From Mnemiopsis leidyi (lineage: Eukaryota > Ctenophora > Tentaculata > Lobata > Bolinopsidae), in NCBI GenBank assembly GCA_000226015.1, contig JH152671.1, positions 31,859 through 56,762 on the forward strand: a stretch of 24,904 nt of DNA, read 5' to 3'. The position numbers were made by a program, and so were the translations under genes. Positions 8,447 to 16,710 of this stretch are shown here, in pieces; the first letter of the stretch is position 1, and each line of letters starts with the position of its first letter. Under the pieces are notes generated by a model. The model did no database searches. It was not told the DNA's origin and worked only from the letters and a program-made list of their open reading frames with translations.

Positions 8447-9505
8447 TCATTTGGTGTGAGTGCGGGTGTGTCGAATGAGATCGGAGTTGCGGACACTCTT
8501 GTAGTCACAGTATTTGCAGCGGAAGAGGTTCTCTCCGGTGTGAATGCGGGTGTGTCTGACCAAGTCGGAGTTTCTAATGGTCGTGTAGTCGCAGTGCTGA
8601 CATCTGTACAGGTTTTCCCCTGTGTGGATCCGATTGTGGCGGGTCAGGTCGGACTTGCGCGCTGAGCTGTAGTCGCAGAGCGGGCACTTGTGGGGCTTGT
8701 CACCCGAGTGGATCTTGCAGTGCTCAACTAAATGGGAACTGCGGGTTGTCTCAAAGTTGCAGGACCTGCACTGGTAGGGTTTACCGCCGTTGTGGACCGC
8801 GATGTGCTTCACAAGGACATTGCGGTCGGTGGAGCTGTAGTTGCATACTGAACAGCGGTAGTTTTTCGTAACTTTGGGGGTCTTGTGAATCTTCATGTGG
8901 CTGATCATGTCTGGCTTGTGTAAGGTCCGGTGTTTGCATACGGAGCACTTGTAAGTTATCCTCTTTTTGGTCGGGTAAGGAACAGAAGGTTTTTCGACCT
9001 CACTCTCAGACGGTTTCACCTTCTCTGCTTTACCTGGCGCATCTGTCATTTCCTGGGGATCAGCTGGAGCAGGTCCAGTGTAGTTTATCGTGCGCGCATC
9101 AATTTTCTGCTCGTTAAACTCGTCGTCCTCGTCGTCTTCCTCTCCAAGAGATTCTCCCTCGACCATACTCTCGTCATACGGCTGGTACTCCTTCGTCGTG
9201 TTCATCTCCGTCTTGTAGTCCATATCCTTGAGATCGTCCAGAGTGATCTCCCTTCCTACGTCCTGCTCCATGTTGTACTGCTGCTCCCCCTCTGCTTCCA
9301 TCGCCACACATTCTTCTTCTGTCTTCTCCTCCACCTCCTCTTCTGTCTTCGCGCCTTCCTTCGGTTCTTCTGGCTCGTCTGTGTTGTTCGTGTTTTGATC
9401 GTTCTCAGCTTCCCCAGCTGGTTCTTTTTCCTCCTTTACTTGTTTCTCGGGGACGGCTTTAGCTCCGTTATCTAGAGGAGAGTTCTCTTGTTCCATTTCC
9501 ATCAT
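8447..9505 (-). CDS. C2H2 zinc-finger protein with acidic N-terminus (paralog 2)
   Basis: A single-exon ORF of 352 residues. Residues 1-~170 are acidic and low-complexity (Glu/Asp/Lys/Pro-rich), ending in a short basic segment PYPTKKR. Six contiguous C2H2 fingers fill ~185-350: YKCSVC, YRCSVC, YQCRSC, HKCPLC, YRCQHC, FRCKYC, mostly C-x2-C-x12-H-x3-H with HSGDKP/HTGENL linkers. The last three helices are nearly identical (RKSDLTR, RNSDLVR, RNSDLIR). By the general zinc-finger code, Arg at -1, Asp at 3 and Arg at 6 favour GCG triplets; this is inference. It is probably a nuclear transcription factor. The start ATG is directly preceded by CTAACATAG, a branch-point-plus-acceptor-like sequence, so a non-coding 5' exon or leader may be spliced on. 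Tandem paralog of the gene at 6487-7401. Confidence 0.87.
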   Translation of the reverse strand: MMEMEQENSPLDNGAKAVPEKQVKEEKEPAGEAENDQNTNNTDEPEEPKEGAKTEEEVEEKTEEECVAMEAEGEQQYNMEQDVGREITLDDLKDMDYKTEMNTTKEYQPYDESMVEGESLGEEDDEDDEFNEQKIDARTINYTGPAPADPQEMTDAPGKAEKVKPSESEVEKPSVPYPTKKRITYKCSVCKHRTLHKPDMISHMKIHKTPKVTKNYRCSVCNYSSTDRNVLVKHIAVHNGGKPYQCRSCNFETTRSSHLVEHCKIHSGDKPHKCPLCDYSSARKSDLTRHNRIHTGENLYRCQHCDYTTIRNSDLVRHTRIHTGENLFRCKYCDYKSVRNSDLIRHTRTHTK

Positions 9506-10184
9506 CTATGTTAGAATATTGGTTTGTTAGTGAAACACAGTACGTCTATAAACAAAACATTTTCAACTATCAGATTTTGCAATAAATGATTTATGATACA
9601 TTTAAGTTCATTGAGTCATGAAGTATGATTAGAATTTTCGAATTTCAAGTTAATTTCAAGGAGACAGTGGTGACATATACCAGTCACAGTAATTATGAAA
9701 CAGTCATTATAAATAAATAAAATTTTCCAACGGAACAGCAATCTTGATATTTACCAACTATGAGACAATTCATAACAATAGAATCAAAATCTATCAAATT
9801 AAATTACTATCCGAGACATTGAGACTGATGTGGATAACAGTGATAAAACTTAAGACTTAAAGAAAATCCGGTCATTTAAACAAAGCCTTCAGCTATCGAA
9901 TTGAACGATATTGATTCAAACATTTGGGCAATTAACAGTATCATGATTTAAACGGATAGGATAAGAGGCTAAACCGAAACTTCGATAAATCTTCCTTAAC
10001 GATATTGAAATAAACACCACTCTACAAAGAACAGACTGACATCCCGTCCGCGACCAAACCTTTTTCTCTCTGTCTCCGCAAATCCAAAGCAAATCACCGC
10101 ACAACCTTCCACGCCGAACCACCCCCAGAACTAACTAACCACCACTTAACAAAACACCAGACATCTACAAAACCCAGCTTTTCC
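9506..10184. other. Non-coding gap between DENR and zinc-finger gene 2
   Basis: No coding exon recognised. About 10030-10180 is less A/T-rich and could be the promoter or first non-coding exon of the gene at 8447-9505. The rest is A/T-rich without repeats that I can see. Confidence 0.45.
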
Positions 10185-11466
10185 TCAATCCTTGATGTCA
10201 CCACCGTCCACTACCAGATCATCATCGATACCCAGTTCTTCCACGATGAAGTCCATCATGTCATCTACCACATCGCCCTGGACAGTTATCTCGTCGTCTC
10301 CAGTAACTGACGAGCCGCAAGCAAACTTCTGACCGAACGCTTTGCTGCACTTTTTCAAGTTCATGTCGCACGTTTTCAGCCCCCTGACCAAAGTCACGTA
10401 CTTTTTCCGGGCCCGCATGGACCGACCTACTACAACTTGTTTTTGTACTTCCTGCTTCTTTGTTATGTTCTTCATGGCTTTACCTCCCCGCGTTTGTTTC
10501 TTCTTGCTGTTGTTCAGAGACATTGCTTCCAACTCTTCCTGCGGGTTGACTTACGTTAACGAGTACAAACGTTGTATGAGTACGAACCCTAAAAGTTACT
10601 TTTACCAATTTAAGAAAAAAACTGTTTAAGATTGCATGGAACTGGGTACCCACATTTTTCTTGACGATGACGAGAAGAAAGAAAGAAAGATTTCATAATT
10701 GAAAGGGCATGGAATTTATGGAATGACCATTCTAGGATTTAACTCATTTCTTGCAATGGTGCAGCAGCTGTTTCTAGAACAAAATGTGCGGTATAGAGTA
10801 GGAACTATAAACCAGTGTTTTATAGAAGAAAGGGTAAACAACAAATTATCTCCTATTTACCGAACATTGCTCAAGTTGAGTTGGGCTGTTTGTCTGCACT
10901 CTGCACACTTAAAGTGTTCCTATAAGGTCCGAGATCATCTCAAGGCAACGTGCACCGTGAACAACGTGCACTAAACATTGGTGTTGCTTGCGCGTTGAAT
11001 TAAATGAGCAAGGGATTCTAGCCCTGTAATGAATGAAAGGAAACTATAAGATACATGGGTCCCATGTCAAAACTGACATGAGCTATGAAGTAAAACCCGG
11101 TGTAAGAGGAAAGTACATTTAAGTTACACCTCAGACGTGCATATAATAAGCATCTCTCTGCCAGGAAGACAATGGCCCGGACTTGGAGGAGATCAGCTTA
11201 TAAAATACCTGGGTTTTATCGAGGATAAGTCTAGAAATTACCTGAGTTTTATTGAGGATAAGTCTAGAAATTACCTGAGTTTAATTGAGGATAAGTCTGG
11301 AAATCACCTGAGTTTTATTGAGGATAAGTCGAGCATACTCATCCGGCAAGTTCTCCTCCATCCATTCTTTACACTTATCGAAGAGAGGACCATGTTCGCA
11401 ATACTCAGGGGGCAGGGAGCACACTCCGCAGTAGTCTACTTTTAGGGGGAAATTTGATGATGTCAT
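10185..11466 (-). CDS. DENR: Density-regulated protein DENR (translation re-initiation factor), 2 exons
   Basis: Exon 1 is 11466-11308 (53 codons) and exon 2 is 10538-10185 (117 codons plus stop), joined in phase 0; 170 residues versus 198 in human. The N-terminus has the family cysteine cluster (YCGVCSLPPEYCEHG..., Cys13, 16, 23, 32), followed by a basic linker and a C-terminal SUI1/eIF1-like domain (ARKKYVTLVRGLKT, GQKFACGSSVTGDDEI, QGDVVDDMMDFI). DENR acts in the cytoplasm with MCTS1 in 40S recycling and re-initiation after short upstream ORFs. The ATG follows an in-frame TAA and sits 1 base after CTCCTAAG. Exon 2 begins at CCCGCAG|GAAGAG. Oddity: the last 31 bases of exon 1 and the donor belong to a four-copy 33-bp array extending into the intron. 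Only the first donor (CAG|GTGATT) avoids an in-frame TAA, so it is the one chosen. Confidence 0.93.
11207..11338 (-). repeat. 33-bp tandem array, 4 copies, spanning the DENR exon 1 donor
   Basis: Exactly four 33-bp units: 11207-11239, 11240-11272, 11273-11305, 11306-11338. On the minus strand each unit carries the exon-like stretch CTTATCCTCAATAAAACTCAG or a close variant, followed by GT. The candidate donors, in order of transcription, are CAG|GTGATT, CAG|GTAATT, CAG|GTAATT and CAG|GTATTT. The first is the exon 1 boundary of DENR; the other three lie in its intron. Because 33 is a multiple of three, read-through stays in frame, but the second unit carries a TAA. Confidence 0.92.
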
Positions 11467-12207
11467 CCTTAGGAGGAAGGTGGGTTGTTAGCACTTAGTG
11501 CGATAAGTACTTTTTTCAAGTTTTACTGCTCCTTTTTGAAAATAAGCTGTTGATGTTTTGCGTTTTGAGGACAAATGTGCTCTCTGTATTTGTCAGAAGC
11601 TCGATTTTAATTTGAGGAGTCAATTTGAATAGTCAATTTTAATAATACAAATGTGATAACTGAAAATTTATTTGAATAAAATAAAATCAATCTTAATTTA
11701 CACAATCAATTTCCAATACAGTAAACATTTTAATAAACTGTTACGGTCTTTTGCCCGTAATAGGGCAAGCCTAAAATTCCGTTTGCGTTCATGCAGAGTA
11801 AAATTTACAAAACGGCTATGAACCAATTTAAGAATCTTAATAGATTTCGAATTTGAAGATTTAATTTTAAGAATCAGAAACTGTTCATAAGTTTTAATTC
11901 ATCAAAAAATTGCAGTTATCAGGATTCGGAAATCATCTCTGGATGTTCAAAAAATCTCATGACACTTGCGGCTAGTTTTACCGACTTGAACAGCTCTTAA
12001 AAGTCAACATTTTAACAGCGCCACACTTTAAAGACAGCGAGGGAAGATAACCTTTAAAAACACAATAAATTGAACTTCTTTAACATAAAGCCGACAGATT
12101 TCAAGGACAGGAAAAGTCATACTTTCAGCTTCAGATCAGCCATTTCGTGACAAGCTTAAAGTGAGTCCAAAATCATGACAGCATGACAGATTAGGGGATG
12201 AAAGCAT
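11467..12207. other. Non-coding gap between TAF10 and DENR
   Basis: A/T-rich, with no exon, RNA gene or clear repeat visible. It presumably includes the DENR promoter and the TAF10 transcript end. Confidence 0.5.
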
Positions 12208-12405
12208 TCACATCATGACCATATGACAACCAGTACAGTTTCACATCATGACCATATGACAACCAGTACAGTTTCACATCATGACCATATGACAACCAGT
12301 ACAGTTTCACATCATGACCATATGACAACCAGTACAATTTCACATCATGATCAGATGACAACCAGTACAGTTTCACATCATGACCATGTAACAACCTGCA
12401 CTGTA
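12208..12405. repeat. 33-bp tandem array, 6 copies, just beyond the TAF10 stop
   Basis: Six units of 33 bp. Units 1-3 are identical, units 4 and 5 have one to three changes (CAATT; GATCAGATG), and unit 6 (12373-12405) has drifted. The core is CATCATGACCATATGACAAC. It begins 4 bases after the TAF10 stop codon on the minus strand, so the array probably lies in the TAF10 3' UTR. Both strands are open across it because the period is a multiple of three; the resulting 11-residue repeat peptides are not evidence of coding. Confidence 0.93.
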
Positions 12406-12409
12406 CGGA

Positions 12410-12895
12410 TCACATGTAATAGGCCGGTTTCTTGACCTGTATCCCCATATCAGCTAATGCTGGTTGTAGATCTTCCATTCTCAAACAGTTCTTCTTTTCC
12501 TTGCTCTTCTTGTTCCCGGAACTTCCCGAGCTGGCGGCGGGGTTACCCCGCATCTGAGAATGAGTCAGCGCATCTGATGCTACTTCTGTGATGAACTTCT
12601 GTGCAGCCAGCGACACCAATCTGATCTAAAAATAGAATGGTTTCACAAGTCTGGATACCGGAAAAGTGAATGAATGAAAAGTAAACTAGGTGTATAAACT
12701 GAAAAATTGTAGATTTTATCCAAAAAAACAATTGTGACGATAACTACACGATCTACTCACTATTCTGGGATCCGAAGTGTGAAGTCCAGCCTGAGAGAGA
12801 TAGTGGGCGGTCAGGGAATCAGGGAGGGTAGGTGCGTAGTCGTCGAGCGTTTTAAAGAAGTTCAACAGCTCGTCACCTGATATTGGCTGGTTCAT
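12410..12895 (-). CDS. TAF10: TAF10, TFIID/SAGA histone-fold subunit, 2 exons
   Basis: Exon 1 is 12895-12761 (45 codons) and exon 2 is 12625-12410 (71 codons plus stop), phase 0; 116 residues. The match to the TAF10 core is continuous: DDYAPTLPDSLTAHYLSQAG, SDPRI|IRLVSLAAQKFI, then a Gly/Ser/Lys loop and MEDLQPALADMGIQVKKPAYY at the C-terminus. TAF10 is a histone-fold protein of TFIID and SAGA in the nucleus, pairing with TAF3, TAF8 or SUPT7L. The protein lacks the long low-complexity N-terminus of vertebrate TAF10. The ATG chosen comes shortly after an in-frame TAG and 3 bases after the acceptor-like CTCTCATTAG; an upstream spliced exon could add residues. The donor is ATA|GTGAGT and the acceptor TTTTTAG|ATC. 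Confidence 0.93.
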
Positions 12896-13516
12896 AACCT
12901 AATGAGAGGATATGAGTCAGTCTGGGTTATATTTGTCAATATAATACAAGCTGGGCTCTTTCATTTGTAAGTCCACTATGTTGAACCTATTAAAACTAGA
13001 CCATCTGGTCTATATTTATTGCCTAAAGTGTCTGGTCTAAAGTCTAGACATGGGAATAATAATACTTGGAATGTTTAATGAAAGGGGTGCTTAACTTTGG
13101 TGATTCGATGAAAATTAAATGCGTCATTTCTTTTATTAGCTGTGTTGATTAAAAAGCAATGCCAGGTCAAGAAACGCATTTAACATTCAAAAATGTAGTC
13201 GGCAGTGCAAGTGGTTTGGCTATACCATTTGAAAACATGCAAAGTAATATATGAGTGATAAAATTGATTGGAAAATTCAACACATACATAGTTTAAAGAT
13301 CTTTTGGAGGAGTGGGAAATGGGGTAAAAAAGATAAACACATTTTTTGTCCAGAGACGGATTCTGCATCGATAAAATCATTATAACTGCAGACACATCTA
13401 CATATTAAAAAACAAAAAAGCGAATTCATAATACAAATCTCAAATAGTCAAAGCTTTAAACGGTTGTTCTATAACTCACAATAAATTGAAAAAACAAAAA
13501 AGGACGTTTATGAGTT
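12896..13516. other. Non-coding gap between the J-domain gene and TAF10
   Basis: No exon recognised. It contains a perfect short palindrome TAGACCA-TC-TGGTCTA at 12997-13012, with a related TCTGGTCTAAAG about 20 bases further on. Otherwise it is A/T-rich. Confidence 0.45.
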
Positions 13517-14491
13517 TCACGTGTCCTTAACTTCTGAAAAACTATTTTTGAATTTATGCCAAGGATTGGCAGCCTTTTCAACATTAGTCTGATGTAACTC
13601 TGATTTCTCACAGTGTATTTTCAACATCTCGTCAGAGTCAAAAGATCTCCTACAAACCCAGCAAACTGACTCCTTTGAAGACTTTGACGTGGATGCGACC
13701 TCTGAAGAGGACTGGGACTCTATCGGTTGAACGCTGTCGACAACAGCTGCAGCTTCTGGGACATACGACACGTAATTGTACGTGTTTCTCTCGTTATCTG
13801 ACTCCGAATCATCGGGATCAATCCCGTATTTCTCATACAAAAAGTTCAAATTCTTTTTAATCCTCTTGTTCTTCCTCTCTCTCTTCTCGTTCTTCTTCTC
13901 CATCATCTTCTCATGCTTCTCCTGCTTACGAGCAAGATGTTCCTTAAACTCGCTAGTCATACGATTTATCTCATCCTCGACTTCCCTCCAATCTTTAGTG
14001 TACCACTTGTTCGTCTGATGCACCAGGTCCGCTATGTCCCCAGACTTCTTCTTCTTCCTTTTCTTGGTACGTGACTTCCTGTGTTCGCTGTAGAGTGTGT
14101 GAGCAGGCCGCCGGAGAAGTACGGATTGCTTGTCCTCGTCATGTAGCTCTTCAAACGAGTCCGATAGTATCTGGGTAGTTGTACAAGTTCTTTAGTTCGG
14201 ACTAGAGGTATTTCATTTGCTCATTTAGGCGAATTAAACCAGATGTATTGCCATTATGAATAGCTGGCAAACTTTCCACCTACAAGTACAAAAAGAAAAA
14301 TTCTCAGATTCTACCTGAAAAGCCTGGGTAGCAAGATGAGATTTGTTCTTGTCCGGATGAACTTTAACAGCGATCTTTAAATACAGACTTCTCACTACAG
14401 CTGGCTCTATCTCTTGTAACGGCAGGTCGAAACATTCAAACGGGGACTTGGCGTCAATTATCTTTTGACAGGCAACTGTGTCAGCATCCAT
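13517..14491 (-). CDS. J-domain protein with C-terminal C2H2 zinc finger, 2 exons
   Basis: Exon 1 is 14491-14315 (59 codons) and exon 2 is 14170-13517, phase 0; 276 residues. Residues ~15-80 form a J domain with intact HPD (45-47, KVHPDKN); the intron falls before its last helix (ILSDSFEELHDEDK). J domains stimulate Hsp70 ATPase. A basic stretch RTKKRKKKKS (93-102) may be a nuclear signal. Residues ~118-172 are charged and helical (probable coiled coil), 173-225 are acidic and Ser-rich, and 229-252 form a finger Cys229-x2-Cys232-x12-His245-x6-His252 ending KSELHQTN, which resembles the RBM5/RBM10 or matrin/JAZ type. I do not recognise a named ortholog. A nuclear, RNA-linked Hsp70 co-chaperone is a reasonable inference. 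The acceptor is CTACCCAG|ATA. The downstream LVHQ is not the start: the frame is open back to the acceptor. Confidence 0.85.
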
Positions 14492-15125
14492 TTTAAATCT
14501 GATATAATGCTATCTGGATTAGATAGTTTTATCTTACCCGTGTAAGTAGGCTCTGCTGCTCGGCTCAATAAGACGACAGTTTATTATATTGTTATCTGGG
14601 TCTGAATACAATATAATTAAACTACTGACATGCCACTTAATGGACACTATGCATTTCATTTTTGAAATTGATTTTAAGTTTAGCTGAAACAATGAAAAAT
14701 CAGATTTCCTTGTGATCGCAAATAAGTTAAAAGTTAAAACTAACCGTTTTACATGTTCAAATTATTATGATCATAGCAGCCCTAACCCGTTAAATAACAA
14801 ACACACAACATATTTTCAAAAATTGTCGTCTCAGCAATTAAACAAATAGTATCAGTTAGTACATCATGTAACATTAAATTATTATATAAAAGTATAAACA
14901 ATACAAAATCATGGTCATCCAAAAATACTGACTACTTCTTGTAAACATAAAACACTTCAGCAAGGTCACCCCTTTGTCCACAGTTAACGCAAATGCTTTC
15001 AAAATCCAAACCCATAACCGGTAATTTGATACCCTACACAGTATGGACTACTCAAATTTTGCTTCTGAAATGCATCTAATCGTCTAATTCCACATGCTAA
15101 TCATTATATAATCACCTCATAATAC
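14492..15125. other. Non-coding gap between TMEM267 and the J-domain gene
   Basis: A/T-rich with no exon, RNA gene or repeat seen. It should contain the TMEM267 3' UTR and the J-domain gene's promoter. Confidence 0.5.
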
Positions 15126-16262
15126 TCAAACATTTTTGAAAGCAGGATGCCTGTCGATAGTTCGAGTGGAAGTAGGCAGGAAGTGCCTGAAGGAGAGCAT
15201 GACAGCACACATGAGGAAGAGGAAGAGCTGGTAAGGCAGGGGTGGGGTGGAGTAGATAGGGGAGAAGGATAGACCACGTCTAACAGCGTCCCGCAACTGC
15301 AGGGAGTTATTTGTTGTCGACTGCAGTGGGTTATTTGTTCAAGTTGTCGACTGATGTACGTTTTAGATGTTAGTAAATCCTTTACAATGATAAATTCGCT
15401 ATAAATATTTGCTGTAAAACTGTCTTTTACTCGAAGCCTTGTCTGTTAAATAATGAAAACAACTTCTAAGTTTTACACGAGCTATAATCTAACTGTATCA
15501 CGCTACCTGGCTCACACAATTACCTGATGAGAGAAGAGAGAGACAGAGAGGAGGACTAAACTTGACCGCGGCTTGTAGCGGTACAACAACAACAACACCA
15601 ACAACAACCCGGTGTTGTGCAGTATACCTCGGTGCGGGGCATGGAGTGCGTCCTGGGCGGAGTCTTGTTGTCAACCAGGAAAGTTTGCAAAGTTGGATTT
15701 CATGCAAAGTAAAAAAATGAAATTGTTTCGCAGAATGAGACGTCTAGTTCCAAATGAACAAGAGCTTGAAGGATGTAAAATAACTGTGCTATCTGTGCAT
15801 TGGCTGGTGGGGGACTCTGACCTGTATTTCGAAGGAGCCTGCAGCTAAGAAATGATCAATATCAACGGCACAAGACAACACTCCACACACGACACTCTGT
15901 AGAATAACTACAGTGTGTTTCGCTAGTCCGTTACCCAGGTGACGAGATCTGACGTCACTCTGACAGCAATCCACGTGACTCATGTAGCCTAGCAACCAGA
16001 TTATCACGGCCAGAGACCCGTGAATCATGTTATCTGTGATTGCTCGTAGCAGAGCACCCTGAAAAAGTAGCAATTTGATTAGGTTAAGTTGAAATAAAAC
16101 TGCAAGGTGAGTGAGTTTTTCACAGCTAGCCGTTGAAACTAATTCGCCGCTGCAGCTTTGGTTATCCAGAATACTAACATGATTTGAGTTGAGTTGGAGC
16201 AGCCTGTCTCCATAGTAACAAGCAGTAACCAGTAGAACTATGGATAATATCTCCCGATACAT
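15126..16262 (-). CDS. TMEM267: TMEM267 ortholog, multi-pass membrane protein, 4 exons
   Basis: Exons: 16262-16179, 16058-15822, 15652-15524, 15296-15126; all introns phase 0; 206 residues (human 215). Shared landmarks are DRLLQ in the first helix, LLRAITDNMIHG, the VDIDHF motif (Asp94/Asp96/His97) followed by AAGS, PHRGILHNTG, then SHQ|LRDAVRRGL, and PLPYQLFLFL in the last helix. Five or so hydrophobic segments are visible (about residues 4-17, 40-54, 76-93, 118-130, 160-182). The His/Asp motifs near the membrane recall metal-dependent integral membrane hydrolases, but the function of TMEM267 is unknown. The helix at 118-127 is encoded by GTT-type triplet repeats (15583-15609). The start is the ATG after the last upstream short ORF; a GTG-led extension is open but not used here. 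Confidence 0.9.
15583..15609. repeat. CAA/GTT triplet repeat inside TMEM267 exon 3
   Basis: Eight of nine triplets are CAA-type (one ACC interruption). On the coding strand it is read as Leu-rich LLLVLLLLY, so the repeat forms part of a transmembrane helix and may vary in length between individuals. Confidence 0.6.
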
Positions 16263-16710
16263 CGCCAAGATACCATATGTCACATGTCCTGTACAACAAG
16301 GATTTAACGTAAAACCGCCACAATACGTAACGTGTTAGTTTGGGTATCCGAACGCGAACGTAGGGTTGACGAAAACGAGCATCAAGTTCATTGAATTTTA
16401 AGTCATATTTCGAAGGCTGTTTGCCACAAGAACCAAAATTCATACGTAAAAAATGATCAAAGTAATATCAAATAAAAATGTTTGTAAAAAAGTTTATGCT
16501 TAACAAAGTTCTCACCAACACTATGAATACTGTGACAAGATAAATGAGCTGTGCAATTAATTTGTGCAAACGTTAAATTCAAAAATGAATAACAAAAATG
16601 GAAATATGTAGTCAATTTCAGTGTACAAAATAATAAATTAAACCAAAAAAAAAGAGTCCCCAATGGCAATTTGCCAAATTATAAAAAAATGACGCGGCTG
16701 TTTTTACGTT
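16263..16710. other. Non-coding gap between MTAP and TMEM267
   Basis: No exon recognised. An acceptor-like TTGTTGTACAG ends about 26 bases before the TMEM267 ATG. The rest is A/T-rich and presumably holds the MTAP 3' UTR. Confidence 0.45.

Noticed and set aside
8930-9475. Plus-strand ORF of 181 residues, hydrophobic and Leu/Val-rich
   Set aside because: It is the complement of the acidic Glu/Asp-rich region of zinc-finger gene 2; GAA/GAG read backwards gives Phe/Leu codons.
11137-11445. Plus-strand ORF of 102 residues with a repeated YLSFIEDKSRN-type peptide
   Set aside because: It is the antisense of DENR exon 1 and the 33-bp array; the frame stays open only because the period is a multiple of three.
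11207-12405. CRISPR-like arrays
   Set aside because: The repeats are head-to-tail without spacers and the genome is eukaryotic.
12191-12435. Plus- and minus-strand ORFs with 11-residue repeats (MTTSTVSHHDH and its antisense)
   Set aside because: Both strands are open across the same tandem array, with no start context, family match or flanking exon.
13776-14018. Plus-strand Ser/Phe-rich ORF
   Set aside because: Antisense shadow of the Lys/Glu-rich helical part of the J-domain protein.
15147-15231. Plus-strand acidic mini-exon (MPVDSSSG...) ending in a GTAAGG donor
   Set aside because: It is exactly antisense to TMEM267 exon 4, whose reading frame and family match are clear.
16174-16443. 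Minus-strand ORF of 89 residues upstream of TMEM267
   Set aside because: It overlaps TMEM267 exon 1 in a different frame and has no family resemblance.
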